From contig NZ_QXQA01000006.1 in NCBI RefSeq assembly GCF_003583765.1, positions 224,358 to 288,357 of the forward strand: a stretch of 64,000 nt of DNA, written 5' to 3'. A program made the translations under genes and the position numbers. The DNA is from Paenibacillus nanensis (GTDB lineage Bacteria; Bacillota; Bacilli; Paenibacillales; Paenibacillaceae). This document shows, in pieces, positions 26,396 through 34,527 of this stretch. The notes beneath the pieces are model-generated. The model searched no databases and was not told where the DNA came from. It saw only the letters and a list, made by a program, of their open reading frames with translations. Positions within the stretch are counted from its first letter, which is position 1. Every line of letters starts with the position of its first letter.

Positions 26396-26924
26396 CCTCG
26401 TCCCTCCCGTATAATGTTCTCAGCTTCTTCAGACCTTGAAAGATTCTCGATTTGACGGTTCCCTGCGAAACGCGGGTAAATGCGGCTATCGTTCCATAAT
26501 CAAGATCGTGATAATACTTGAGTCGAATGGCTTCGCGCTGGTCATCGTTCAGATGGCTCATTAGCGCTTGAAGATGCAATTGTTCGTCTACTTGGCGGTA
26601 TTCGGACAGTCCGGCTATTTGCCCTTTATTTTGTTCTTGAAGATCTTCGAGCGGCTTCAGTCTTTTGTTTTTTCGCAACGCCAGCTTACATTGATTGACC
26701 AGAATCGTCTTGCTCCACGAGTAAAAGGACTCTTCTTTCTTCAATTGCCCAATCTTCTCGTAAAGCTTCACGATCATATCCTCCAGCGCATCCATAGCAT
26801 CCGCTTCATTCCGCATATAGGAATAAGCCAGCCTATAATACGAATCTTTATCAGCCATGATTAACTGGAGCAAAGCTTCCTTATCCCCTCTTTGAGCTTT
26901 CTTTACCTCATTAATCGCATTCAT
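26388..26924 (-). CDS. ECF-type RNA polymerase sigma factor
   Basis: The 178-residue protein has sigma region 2 ('RLAYSYMRNEADAMDALED', 'FYSWSKTILVNQCKLALRK') and region 4 ('LNDDQREAIRLKYYHDLDY', 'GTVKSRIFQGLKKLR'). An AGAGAGGTG site supports ATG 26924 over the longer frame from 26981. Co-transcription with the DUF4179 protein marks it as the regulated half of a sigma/anti-sigma pair. Target genes are unknown; this pair resembles the SigV/SigO-like groups of Bacillales. Confidence 0.88.
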   Translation of the reverse strand: MNAINEVKKAQRGDKEALLQLIMADKDSYYRLAYSYMRNEADAMDALEDMIVKLYEKIGQLKKEESFYSWSKTILVNQCKLALRKNKRLKPLEDLQEQNKGQIAGLSEYRQVDEQLHLQALMSHLNDDQREAIRLKYYHDLDYGTIAAFTRVSQGTVKSRIFQGLKKLRTLYGRDEDE

Positions 26925-27034
26925 GTATTCACCTCTCTTTCCTGTAAGAGCATCCGGGAGCCTAAAAGGTTCATTTCGCAATTGTTTTTTTATCTGCCAT
27001 TATACTTCTTTACATTCCAATTGAGCTGTGGTAT

Positions 27035-27062
27035 CTTTATTTCCACAATCATAGAAATAAAG
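27035..27062. promoter_or_regulatory. ArsR operator copy 1 (before the arsR-type gene)
   Basis: The arms CTTTATTTC (27035-27043) and GAAATAAAG (27054-27062) are perfectly complementary over nine bases with a 10-nt centre. The same element recurs at 27463-27490 with identical spacing before the MFS gene. It sits 25 nt before the regulator start. Confidence 0.65.
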
Positions 27063-27086
27063 ACAACGAGCAAGGGTGTGGGGTTT

Positions 27087-27371
27087 ATGATAGAGGATAA
27101 CGCGGAAATTCGGCAGGCGGTCAAGGTATATAAGGCGCTCGGAGAACCGACGCGGCTCAAAATCGCTCTTTTGCTCACCGAAGAGCGCAATTTATGCTGC
27201 TCCGATATCATGGGTAAGCTGGAATCCGTTGCCGGGTCGACACTCTCGCATCACCTGAAGCAATTGACGGATTGCGGCCTGCTAAATACCCGCAAGGAAG
27301 GCACCTATATTTACTACAGCGTTAATCGCGAAATGGCGGAGAAATATGCGCCGTATTTGCTTGAATTGTAG
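27087..27371 (+). CDS. ArsR-family transcriptional repressor
   Basis: The 94-residue winged-helix protein has 'VYKALGEPTRLKIALLL', a CxC-like 'NLCCSDIMGKL' segment at the start of the DNA-binding region, and recognition helix 'GSTLSHHLKQLTDCGLL'. The vicinal cysteines at the ArsR metal-site position suggest it may sense a metal, arsenical or thiol-reactive agent. The ATG at 27087 matches the family start; the frame extends upstream through the operator and is not used. It is followed by a hairpin and an MFS exporter under the same type of operator. Confidence 0.9.
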   Translation: MIEDNAEIRQAVKVYKALGEPTRLKIALLLTEERNLCCSDIMGKLESVAGSTLSHHLKQLTDCGLLNTRKEGTYIYYSVNREMAEKYAPYLLEL

Positions 27372-27429
27372 CGGGCGGGCAAATGGCTTTATTTTCGCCG
27401 CGGAGCGGTTTGTTCCCGAAACGGGACGA

Positions 27430-27457
27430 AGACTACCGTAAAAAAGTAGTCTTTTTT
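27430..27457 (+). terminator. terminator between arsR-type and MFS genes
   Basis: The arms AGACTAC and GTAGTCT (27430-27436, 27446-27452) precede TTTTT. It separates the regulator transcript from the second operator and MFS gene. Confidence 0.75.
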
Positions 27458-27462
27458 CAGAT

Positions 27463-27490
27463 CTTTATTTCTATAATCTTAGAAATATAA
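27463..27490. promoter_or_regulatory. ArsR operator copy 2 (before the MFS gene)
   Basis: The left arm CTTTATTTC and the shared core AATCnTAGAAATA repeat the layout of the element at 27035-27062 with the same 11-nt offset. It overlaps the region where the MFS promoter must lie. Confidence 0.65.
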
Positions 27491-27523
27491 AATTAATGGA
27501 GTGGAGAGAGGAGCAGTACGATC

Positions 27524-28720
27524 ATGTCAAACGCTTGGAAAATTTACATGCTTGCCGTCATTAGCTTTCTTGTCGGCACGTCTGAGTTTATTATCGCGGG
27601 AATTTTGGATAAGGTTGCTGATGATGCTGGAGTAACGGTATCGGCGGCTGGACAGCTGATTACCGTATTTTCGTTGGCTTATGCGTTCGGCACCCCCATT
27701 CTGATGGCCGCAACGGCCAGAATGGAGCGCAGGAAGCTGCTTATTTACGCTCTTGCGGTGTTTGCCGCAGGCAACGCAATCGCTGTCTTGTTGCCGGGGT
27801 TCGGTTTCCTTATCGCGTCAAGAATCGTCTTAGCGCTAAGCACGGGGGTATTCGTCGTCACGGCGCTTACCGTGGCGGCGAAGCTCGCCCCTCCCGAGAA
27901 GCAAGGCAGCGCTATCGCGACGCTTGTTATGGGCTTCAGCACCGCTCTCATTATCGGAGTCCCGATTGGGAGGGTTGCTGCTGCCGCCAACGATTGGAAA
28001 TTTATTTTCGCAGGGATTGGCTTATTGGGACTCGTCGCCATTCTCCTTATTCTGTTCACGATTCCGCGAACCGACGGCGAGGAACCGGTGCCGATCGGCA
28101 AACAGCTCGCGTTATTGAAACAGCCGAAGATCGTTGTCGCCCTGCTGGTCACCTTCTTCTGGATCGGCGGTTATTCCATCGCGAACACCTATTTATCGCC
28201 GTTTCTTCTCCAAGTATCGGGTCTTAACGAGCAAGGCGTGAGCGTCGGGCTATTCGCATTCGGAATCGCCAGTCTGATCGGGTCCAAGCTCGGGGGCTTC
28301 AGCACCGATAAATGGGGAGCTCCGCGAACATTGGTTATCGGCATGCTCATTCACGCAGTCGCGCTAATTTCCCTCTCGCTTGCCGGGCAGTCGGCCGCTT
28401 TCGTTTTCCCGCTTCTTATGCTATGGTCATTTTCGGCATGGTCGTCGGGACCGACGCAGCAGTATAATTTGATAAGCTTGGCTCCCGAAGCGTCCGGCAT
28501 TATGCTCAGTCTGAACTCCTCAATGCTGCAGTTAGGCATGGCTGCCGGAGCAGGATTAGGAGGCGTTGTCGTCGAGCAGCTCACGCTGTCATCCATCACA
28601 TGGATCGGTGCGTCAGGCGTAACGATCGCGGCAGTAACGGCCGCTGCATCCTTCCTCTATTCGGGCTCCCGTGTCCGCAAGAAAGCGGCGGAAAAAAAGC
28701 TGCTTGATATAGGTGTTTAA
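27524..28720 (+). CDS. MFS efflux transporter (DHA1, AraJ/YdhP-like)
   Basis: The 398-residue protein has 12 hydrophobic helices and the DHA1 signature in the first loop ('AFGTPILMAATARMERRKLL'). N-terminal 'SFLVGTSEFIIAGILD' is typical of AraJ/YdhP-type exporters. The gene carries its own copy of the ArsR-type operator, so the repressor upstream should control it. The exported compound is unknown. Confidence 0.88.
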   Translation: MSNAWKIYMLAVISFLVGTSEFIIAGILDKVADDAGVTVSAAGQLITVFSLAYAFGTPILMAATARMERRKLLIYALAVFAAGNAIAVLLPGFGFLIASRIVLALSTGVFVVTALTVAAKLAPPEKQGSAIATLVMGFSTALIIGVPIGRVAAAANDWKFIFAGIGLLGLVAILLILFTIPRTDGEEPVPIGKQLALLKQPKIVVALLVTFFWIGGYSIANTYLSPFLLQVSGLNEQGVSVGLFAFGIASLIGSKLGGFSTDKWGAPRTLVIGMLIHAVALISLSLAGQSAAFVFPLLMLWSFSAWSSGPTQQYNLISLAPEASGIMLSLNSSMLQLGMAAGAGLGGVVVEQLTLSSITWIGASGVTIAAVTAAASFLYSGSRVRKKAAEKKLLDIGV

Positions 28721-28807
28721 GCCGGCTAATCGATTCCGGCAAAAAGATGTAAACTAATGGCCACTATGTTCCAACTATCGATTGCGTTTACTTGTTAGAT
28801 AACACAG

Positions 28808-28836
28808 CAAGGCTGCCAATTCTCATGGCAGCCTTG
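28808..28836. terminator. bidirectional terminator between MFS and rRNA methyltransferase genes
   Basis: The arms CAAGGCTGCCA and TGGCAGCCTTG form an 11-bp stem between convergent genes. Confidence 0.75.
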
Positions 28837-28885
28837 TTGCGCCTCTTATAATATATTTCCCAAAACATATCGGCTCGGGAACTGC

Positions 28886-29686
28886 TTATCCCCGCCGCTG
28901 CCTTAACGCCTCAAACAGAAGCACCGTCGTGGCCATTGCCACATTAAGCGACTCCGCGCCGCCTGCCATGGGGATAATGACGGATTCGTCCACTAATGCC
29001 CGGACCTCTTCGGACAGCCCTTCGGACTCGCTTCCCATCACGAGCCAGGTCGCCTGTCTCCAATCGTACTCATAGCAGCTGTGATCGGCCTGCAGGCTAG
29101 TCCCGATGACCTTCGCGCCGCCTGCTCTCGCTTTCGGGATCAGCTCGGTCAGGCTGCCCTGCACGATCGGCAGATGAAACAAGGAGCCCATCGTCGATCT
29201 TACCGTCTTCGGGTTGTAGAGATCGACGCAGCCTTTGCCAAGCACGACAGCATCTGCCCCCGCCGCGTCCGCGCTGCGAATGATTGTGCCGAGGTTGCCG
29301 GGATCTCTGACGCCGTCAAGCGCGACGACGAGCCTGCCTTCGCCGAATAACCGTTCCTCGCGCATAAACAACTTATCGAGAACGGCGAATACGGGAGGAG
29401 GAGAATCCGTTCCTGTGCATTTGCTCATTACAGCTCTCGACGCGCTGATCCATTCCACGCTTGTATCGGGATCGGACGCATGTGTCCGCAATTCATCCGG
29501 AACGCCCCTCTCCGCATCATAGACGATAATTTGCGGCTCAGCCTTATATCCGAAGGCCTCTTGAATGAGATGAACCCCCTCCACAATAAAGCGGCCTTCG
29601 CGGTCGCGGTACTTTTTATCGAGAAGAGAAGACCATTGCTTCGCCCTTTCATTTTGCGGCGAGCCTATATGTAGATGATTACGCAT
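28886..29686 (-). CDS. TrmH/SpoU-family RNA 2'-O-methyltransferase
   Basis: The 266-residue enzyme has an N-terminal substrate-binding domain ('DREGRFIVEGVHLIQEA') and a C-terminal SPOUT knot with 'LDGVRDPGNLGTIIRSADA', 'VMGSESEGLSEEV' and 'IPMAGGAESLNVAMATTVLL', the SAM-binding knot motif. It is like B. subtilis YsgA, whose gene also neighbours sspI. The target is probably a ribose in rRNA, not determinable here. Confidence 0.9.
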   Translation of the reverse strand: MRNHLHIGSPQNERAKQWSSLLDKKYRDREGRFIVEGVHLIQEAFGYKAEPQIIVYDAERGVPDELRTHASDPDTSVEWISASRAVMSKCTGTDSPPPVFAVLDKLFMREERLFGEGRLVVALDGVRDPGNLGTIIRSADAAGADAVVLGKGCVDLYNPKTVRSTMGSLFHLPIVQGSLTELIPKARAGGAKVIGTSLQADHSCYEYDWRQATWLVMGSESEGLSEEVRALVDESVIIPMAGGAESLNVAMATTVLLFEALRQRRG

Positions 29687-29817
29687 TCGTTTTACCTGAC
29701 CTTCCGTTATTCAATCCTATCCCGTTCAGTATAGCATATCCGTTCAGCGGATGATCGAGTTCGTAATGGGGTATAGTAATGAAGCAAAATTCCGATTTCG
29801 TTAGGAGGTACGTTCCA

Positions 29818-30054
29818 TTGCAAACGATCGATCTTCGTCAAGCGATAGTCCACCGAGTACAGGATAACTCCAAAGAAGAACTAAAAGAAGTCATCGCCGA
29901 TTCGATCGGCCATGATGAAAAGGCGCTGCCCGGTCTTGGCGTGCTTTTTGAAATGATCTGGAAGCAGTCCGGCTCGGCCGAGCAAACGCAAATGGTGGAT
30001 TCCTTGTACCAATCCCTTCATCAAAACGAAACAGCTAACCCGTCACCCTCTTGA
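29818..30054 (+). CDS. sspI: small acid-soluble spore protein SspI
   Basis: The 78-residue product matches SspI: 'DLRQAIVHRVQDNSKEEL' and 'EKALPGLGVLFEMIWKQS'. SspI is a minor spore core protein made in the forespore. An AGGAGGT site eight nt upstream supports the TTG at 29818; the ATG further upstream at 29779 precedes that site. The divergent neighbour is the YsgA-like methyltransferase, as in B. subtilis. Its 3' end overlaps the convergent phnM stop by 12 bases. Confidence 0.9.
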   Translation: MQTIDLRQAIVHRVQDNSKEELKEVIADSIGHDEKALPGLGVLFEMIWKQSGSAEQTQMVDSLYQSLHQNETANPSPS

Positions 30055-31302
30055 ATCATAACGAACCGCAGCCGAGAACACATGTGCACCGTCTACAAAG
30101 GTGTCCGTCACCCAAGGCGTTCCTTCAAACCGGTCAACGATTATAAGATCGGCAGCTTTGCCGGTTTGGATGGAACCTAAGGTATCCGAGCAGCCAAGCG
30201 CGCGAGCCGGATTCAAGGTGGCCATCTTTACCGCGCCTGCCAGGTCGGTTATCCCTGCATCAGCCAGCATAAAGATCGCAGCAAGCATGGAGGACGGATG
30301 ATAATCCGAGCATAAAATCGAAGCAGCCCCCTCCGCTATCGCATCCGCCGCGCGAAGGTTCTTGTCATGCGAGCCGCCGCGAACGACGTTCGGCGCTCCG
30401 ACGCATACATCCAAGCCTTGCGCGGCGGCATAGCGGGCAACCTCCAGCGTAATCGGGAATTCGCTGACGGTTATGCTGTAATCCGGAGCGGCGTCCACCT
30501 TCTCGCGGGTATCATCGTCATGAGAAGCGACCGCTATCCCATGCTCCGCCGCCAGCTTGCCAAGCGTTTTCAGCCGCTCCCAATCGATATCCTGCCGTTT
30601 TCTTAGCAAGTCTTCCACGATTTCCTTCACTTCATCCACAGTCACGCCTTGATTCTTCATCACATAACGCTCGAACGAGCCCGGCTCCCGGTATTGCCCT
30701 TGACCCGGCGAATGATCCATGAACGATAAATAATGAATCTTCCCCTCTTGGACGTAACGTTCGATGATCGGCAAGCCGGAATGATGCGATACCTCGAAAC
30801 GAAGATGAATCCGGTTACGGATCATCGCCCGCTTCTCTTTGTACCGGTTAATCAGCTCCACCATCTCGGTGAGCAGATGCTCGCCTCTCAGGCTTAACCC
30901 GACGCCGAGCGACAAGGAATGGTACATCGTCGTAATGCCGTGAACGGGCAGCTTCCGTTCGAATTCCAGCAGGGCGAGCTGCAAAGGAAACAGAGTATTG
31001 GGCCGAGGCTGCGCCTCCTTCTCGATCGCGTCGCAATGGATGTCAATCAGCCCCGGTAAAATATATTTCCCTGCTGCGTCAAATACGACCGTCTCGCCGC
31101 GCCGGTTAGCCAGCCACGCTTGAACCTCCCGTTCGTTCTCCAGCACACTGTAAATCTTCCCTTCCTCAACCGCGACGGAAGCTTGCACAACATCATTCTC
31201 CCTTACGATCTGACCGTTCCGTATTAGCATGAAGCGACCCGGCGTCCGGACGCCTGTGCTTTGTATGGCTGACTGTTCCATGCTAGGACAACTCCTTATC
31301 AT
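30043..31302 (-). CDS. phnM: PhnM-like alpha-D-ribose 1-methylphosphonate 5-triphosphate diphosphatase
   Basis: The 419-residue amidohydrolase-fold protein has the PhnM signature 'LPGLIDIHCDAIEKEAQPRP', a second motif 'ASHDDDTREKV' and the late 'ILCSDYHPSS' metal ligand region. In the C-P lyase pathway PhnM removes pyrophosphate from the ribosyl-triphosphate alkylphosphonate intermediate. No other phn gene is nearby, so either the rest of the pathway is elsewhere or this homologue has another substrate. Several starts are possible; a Met near residue 8 or 25 would shorten it. Confidence 0.82.
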   Translation of the reverse strand: MIRSCPSMEQSAIQSTGVRTPGRFMLIRNGQIVRENDVVQASVAVEEGKIYSVLENEREVQAWLANRRGETVVFDAAGKYILPGLIDIHCDAIEKEAQPRPNTLFPLQLALLEFERKLPVHGITTMYHSLSLGVGLSLRGEHLLTEMVELINRYKEKRAMIRNRIHLRFEVSHHSGLPIIERYVQEGKIHYLSFMDHSPGQGQYREPGSFERYVMKNQGVTVDEVKEIVEDLLRKRQDIDWERLKTLGKLAAEHGIAVASHDDDTREKVDAAPDYSITVSEFPITLEVARYAAAQGLDVCVGAPNVVRGGSHDKNLRAADAIAEGAASILCSDYHPSSMLAAIFMLADAGITDLAGAVKMATLNPARALGCSDTLGSIQTGKAADLIIVDRFEGTPWVTDTFVDGAHVFSAAVRYDSRG

Positions 31303-31384
31303 GTTAAGTAATTATTAACATCAGCATAGCATAAACACCTCCCAATCTCACTGTTGCAACAGGGGAAAACGATGCCGAGAGAAA

Positions 31385-31573
31385 AAATTTCTGCAATTGT
31401 GCAGCAATTTGTCTCATGTCGGTGCTCTATCAGCAAAATTCCTGCGTATGTACATCAATTCCGAAGAATATCCATCCGTTTGGCCAATTCGTGCGAAAAT
31501 TCCTGTATGATTGCAGGAATTTCCCTATATAGCTAACTCCCAAAATCAATTCCTGCAATTTCGCAGGAATTGA
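31385..31573. repeat. cluster of four AATTCCTGCA-type palindromic repeats
   Basis: Four related elements lie in a row in the phnM/gbsR gap. The best are AAATTCCTG (31497-31505) with CAGGAATTT (31514-31522), and TCAATTCCTGC (31546-31556) with GCAGGAATTGA (31563-31573). Looser copies lie at 31385-31410 and 31436-31462. The last has 11-bp perfect arms and a 6-nt loop. The rest of the 350-nt gap shows no gene. They look like a dispersed intergenic palindrome family. Confidence 0.6.
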
Positions 31574-31612
31574 TTCAGGCGGCACTTGGATTCGGTATAC
31601 GAATGGGAAAAT

Positions 31613-31641
31613 AAAAAAACCGCCGGCATGCCAGCCGGCGG
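31613..31641 (-). terminator. terminator of gbsR-type gene
   Basis: The arms CCGCCGGC (31620-31627) and GCCGGCGG (31634-31641) have a 6-nt loop; an A tract at 31613-31619 gives the T tract on the minus strand. Confidence 0.85.
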
Positions 31642-31656
31642 TCAGTCGTCATCGTC

Positions 31657-32214
31657 CTATTCTTCTTTCGGCAAAAACTCATAAATCGCTCCCGATTCAA
31701 AGGAATCGATCAGACGGTCCAGCCATCTGTAATAGTTGAGCGCATCATTGATTTTCGATTTATCGCTTGCCAGAACCTTCTGAAAGCTTTCGTCCCCGTC
31801 ATATTCACCGGTCATCGCCTCGAGCTCCTTCAAGCTCTTCGCGAGCGCGCTCATATTTTGCTCGACCGCTTTCCTCCATTTGATCGAGAAATAGTCGGCA
31901 AAATTTTGATGCCAGTCCGGCACCACCTCATAAAGATCCTTGCGGGAGCCTTTACCCCATACTTTATTTATCATTTTCAGATCATGCAGCGTGCGCATGC
32001 CTGTACTCATCGATGTTTTGCTCATGCCCATCGTGTGGCTCATTTCGTCCAGCGTAACGGGCTCTTGATTGAAATACATATTCCCATACAGATGGCCAAT
32101 CGACAGTGTGATCCCATACAAATCCATGTTTTTTCCAATCGACTCAATAACGCGTCTTCTTGTATTCAGCAGCTTAGTTCGCTGCTCATCGGTTAAACCC
32201 GCAAGCTCGTCCAT
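31657..32214 (-). CDS. GbsR/OpcR-type MarR-family repressor of betaine uptake
   Basis: The 185-residue protein matches the GbsR group of MarR-fold regulators: 'GKNMDLYGITLSIGHLYGNM', 'VTLDEMSHTMGMSKTSMSTG' and 'KVWGKGSRKDLYEVV'. In B. subtilis such proteins repress choline uptake and glycine-betaine synthesis or uptake. A GGAGGG site five nt ahead supports ATG 32214 against the longer frame from 32271. It is divergent from opuAA, its probable target. Confidence 0.9.
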   Translation of the reverse strand: MDELAGLTDEQRTKLLNTRRRVIESIGKNMDLYGITLSIGHLYGNMYFNQEPVTLDEMSHTMGMSKTSMSTGMRTLHDLKMINKVWGKGSRKDLYEVVPDWHQNFADYFSIKWRKAVEQNMSALAKSLKELEAMTGEYDGDESFQKVLASDKSKINDALNYYRWLDRLIDSFESGAIYEFLPKEE

Positions 32215-32319
32215 AATGTCCCTCCATCTAAAGCCATGCGCTATCAAGCGTAATATCGTTATTGTAATCAAATGTGCTTGGAAATGTAAAGAAAACGAAT
32301 TTGCTGAAAAAGGGAGTTA

Positions 32320-32335
32320 TACGGAGTATTCCGTA
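32320..32335. promoter_or_regulatory. palindrome in gbsR/opuA divergent region, candidate operator
   Basis: TACGGA and TCCGTA flank a 4-nt centre, about 55 nt upstream of the opuA -35 box. It is the clearest dyad in the gap and a candidate site for the divergent repressor. Confidence 0.45.
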
Positions 32336-32387
32336 CGTAAAGTTTGTAAAGTTATAACTGTACAGATCTCACGGCGGCTGAGGCTCT

Positions 32388-32417
32388 TTGACCGTATCAA
32401 AACGAACCGCCTACACT
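32388..32417 (+). promoter_or_regulatory. candidate sigma-A promoter of opuABC
   Basis: TTGACC (32388-32393) and TACACT (32412-32417) are separated by 18 nt and lie 48 nt before the opuAA start. Confidence 0.5.
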
Positions 32418-32464
32418 TATAGAGACGATTTTTTCCACGAGGAGGCAGAAAAGGGGGGCTGAAC

Positions 32465-33676
32465 ATGGCCATTATAGAAGCCAAGAAACTAACCAAAATA
32501 TTTGGGCACGATCCTAAAAAAGCCATTCCATTATTGGATAAGGGCTGGTCCAAAGAGAAAATTCTCGCGGAGACGAAGCTGACTGTCGGCGTCAATCAAG
32601 CGGATTTCTCGATTGAAGAAGGTCAAATTTTCGTCATTATGGGGTTATCGGGAAGCGGCAAGTCGACGCTTGTGCGTCTGCTCAATCGCTTGATCGAGCC
32701 TACCAGCGGACAGCTGCTGTTCGGCGGCCGGGATGTTATGAAGATGACGGCGGAGGAGCTTCGTCAGCTCCGGCGGAAAAACATCGGCATGGTATTCCAG
32801 AAGTTTGCTCTGTTCCCGCATCGCACCGTCATTCAAAACATCGAGTACGGCCTCGAGGTGCAAGGCATCGACAAGAAGAAACGCCGCGACTTAGCGATGC
32901 AATCGCTCGAGCTTGTCGGATTAAAAGGCTGGGAGAACAGCTATCCTGATCAGCTGAGCGGCGGCATGCAGCAGCGTGTCGGCCTGGCGAGAGGGCTTGC
33001 GAACGATCCGGATGTCCTATTGATGGATGAGGCGTTCAGCGCGCTTGACCCGCTTATTCGCAAGGATATGCAGGATGAGCTGCTGGAGCTCCAGTCGAAA
33101 ATGAAAAAAACGATTGTTTTCATTACGCATGACTTGGACGAAGCGCTTCGTATCGGGGACCAAATCGCGCTCATGAAGGACGGCAGCATTGTGCAAATCG
33201 GCTCGCCGGAGGAAATTCTGATGCAGCCGGCCAACAAATACGTCGAACGCTTCGTTGAGGACGTCGATCTGTCGAAGGTGCTGACGGCCGCCCACGCCAT
33301 GGAGAAAGCGGAGACCGTTACGCTCGATAAAGGCCCGCGCGTCGCGCTTCAATTTATGCGGGAACGCGGCGTTTCCAGCTTATATGTGGTCGATAAATCG
33401 ATGAAGCTGCTTGGCCTCGTTTCGGCGGAGGACGCGTCGAATGCGGTGAAGGACGGGCGGAAGCTGGAGGATATTATACAGCGGAAAGTGCCGGTAACGT
33501 ATCCGGAGGCGCTGCTGAACGAATTGTTCGAAATGATGGCAAGCTCACGCCATCCCGTCGCCGTTACGGACGAGAACGGCCGTTTGATGGGCGTTGTTAT
33601 TAAAGGCGCGGTACTGGCTGCCCTTGCGGGGAACGCAGGAACGGCTTTAGGAGGTGATTCGAGTGAATCTGCCTAA
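32465..33676 (+). CDS. opuAA: glycine betaine ABC transporter ATP-binding protein
   Basis: The 403-residue ATPase has the QAT-family N-terminus ('KKLTKIFG'), Walker A G60-T68 ('GLSGSGKST'), Q-loop 'MVFQKFALFPH', signature 'QLSGGMQQRVGLARGLA', Walker B 'DVLLMDEAFSALD' and H-loop 'IVFITHD'. Two CBS domains near residues 280-390 sense ionic strength in OpuA-type transporters and gate uptake. It is the first gene of opuABC and overlaps opuAB by 14 bases. Confidence 0.95.
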   Translation: MAIIEAKKLTKIFGHDPKKAIPLLDKGWSKEKILAETKLTVGVNQADFSIEEGQIFVIMGLSGSGKSTLVRLLNRLIEPTSGQLLFGGRDVMKMTAEELRQLRRKNIGMVFQKFALFPHRTVIQNIEYGLEVQGIDKKKRRDLAMQSLELVGLKGWENSYPDQLSGGMQQRVGLARGLANDPDVLLMDEAFSALDPLIRKDMQDELLELQSKMKKTIVFITHDLDEALRIGDQIALMKDGSIVQIGSPEEILMQPANKYVERFVEDVDLSKVLTAAHAMEKAETVTLDKGPRVALQFMRERGVSSLYVVDKSMKLLGLVSAEDASNAVKDGRKLEDIIQRKVPVTYPEALLNELFEMMASSRHPVAVTDENGRLMGVVIKGAVLAALAGNAGTALGGDSSESA

Positions 33677-34514
33677 AATTCCGCTTGCAGAATGGATTGA
33701 ATCGTTAGAAGCATGGCTGGAGAATAACTTGGAACCGCTTTTTGACTTCATCAGCCTGATTATCGGCGGAACCGTCGACGGCCTCAGCGCCGCGCTGGAC
33801 TGGCTTCCTCCACTCGCCGTTATCGCGATATTCGCTGCAATCGCTTGGTATATCGGCAAATGGAAGATGGGCGTCTTCACGGCAGCAGGCTTGCTCATCA
33901 TCGATAACCTGGGCTTATGGAGCCAAACAATGCAGACACTCGCATTGGTGCTTACCGCGGCTTTTATTTCCATCCTTATCGGCATTCCGCTTGGCATCCT
34001 ATGCGCCCGTCACAACGGCATGCAGCGGATCGTGACGCCGGCGCTTGACTTTATGCAGACGATGCCGGCATTCGTCTATTTGCTTCCGGCGGTAACGTTC
34101 TTCAGCCTTGGCGTCGTTCCCGGCGTCATCTCTTCGATCATCTTTGCCATACCGCCAACCATTAGGCTGACGAATCTGGGAATCCGGCAAGTGCCGGCCG
34201 AGCTGGTTGAGGCGGCCGACGCTTTCGGCTCGACGCCGGGACAGAAGCTGGTGAAGCTGCAGCTGCCGATCGCGATGCCGACCATTATGGCCGGCGTCAA
34301 TCAGACGATTATGCTGTCGCTGTCGATGGTCGTGATCGCTTCCATGGTCGGCGCGCAAGGCGTCGGCGCAACCGTCTATCGGGCGGTTACGCAAATTAAG
34401 ACAGGCGTCGGCTTTGAAGCAGGCTTAGCCATCGTCATACTTGCCATCATTCTGGACCGGTTAACCCAGCAAGTCATTAAGCGTCCAAACCCACAGCCAA
34501 TCAAAAAAAAATAG
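33663..34514 (+). CDS. opuAB: glycine betaine ABC transporter permease
   Basis: The 283-residue permease has a soluble N-terminal stretch then about seven hydrophobic helices, with the EAA loop 'ELVEAADAFGSTPGQKL'. An AGGAGGT site seven nt before supports GTG 33663 rather than the GTG at 33654, which lies inside the site. It forms the channel with OpuAA. Confidence 0.93.
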   Translation: MNLPKIPLAEWIESLEAWLENNLEPLFDFISLIIGGTVDGLSAALDWLPPLAVIAIFAAIAWYIGKWKMGVFTAAGLLIIDNLGLWSQTMQTLALVLTAAFISILIGIPLGILCARHNGMQRIVTPALDFMQTMPAFVYLLPAVTFFSLGVVPGVISSIIFAIPPTIRLTNLGIRQVPAELVEAADAFGSTPGQKLVKLQLPIAMPTIMAGVNQTIMLSLSMVVIASMVGAQGVGATVYRAVTQIKTGVGFEAGLAIVILAIILDRLTQQVIKRPNPQPIKKK

Positions 34515-34527
34515 GAGCGTGATTGCA

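Noticed and set aside
31385..31573. Palindrome cluster as a CRISPR array
   Set aside because: The elements differ in sequence and spacing, and no spacer-repeat regularity or cas gene is present.
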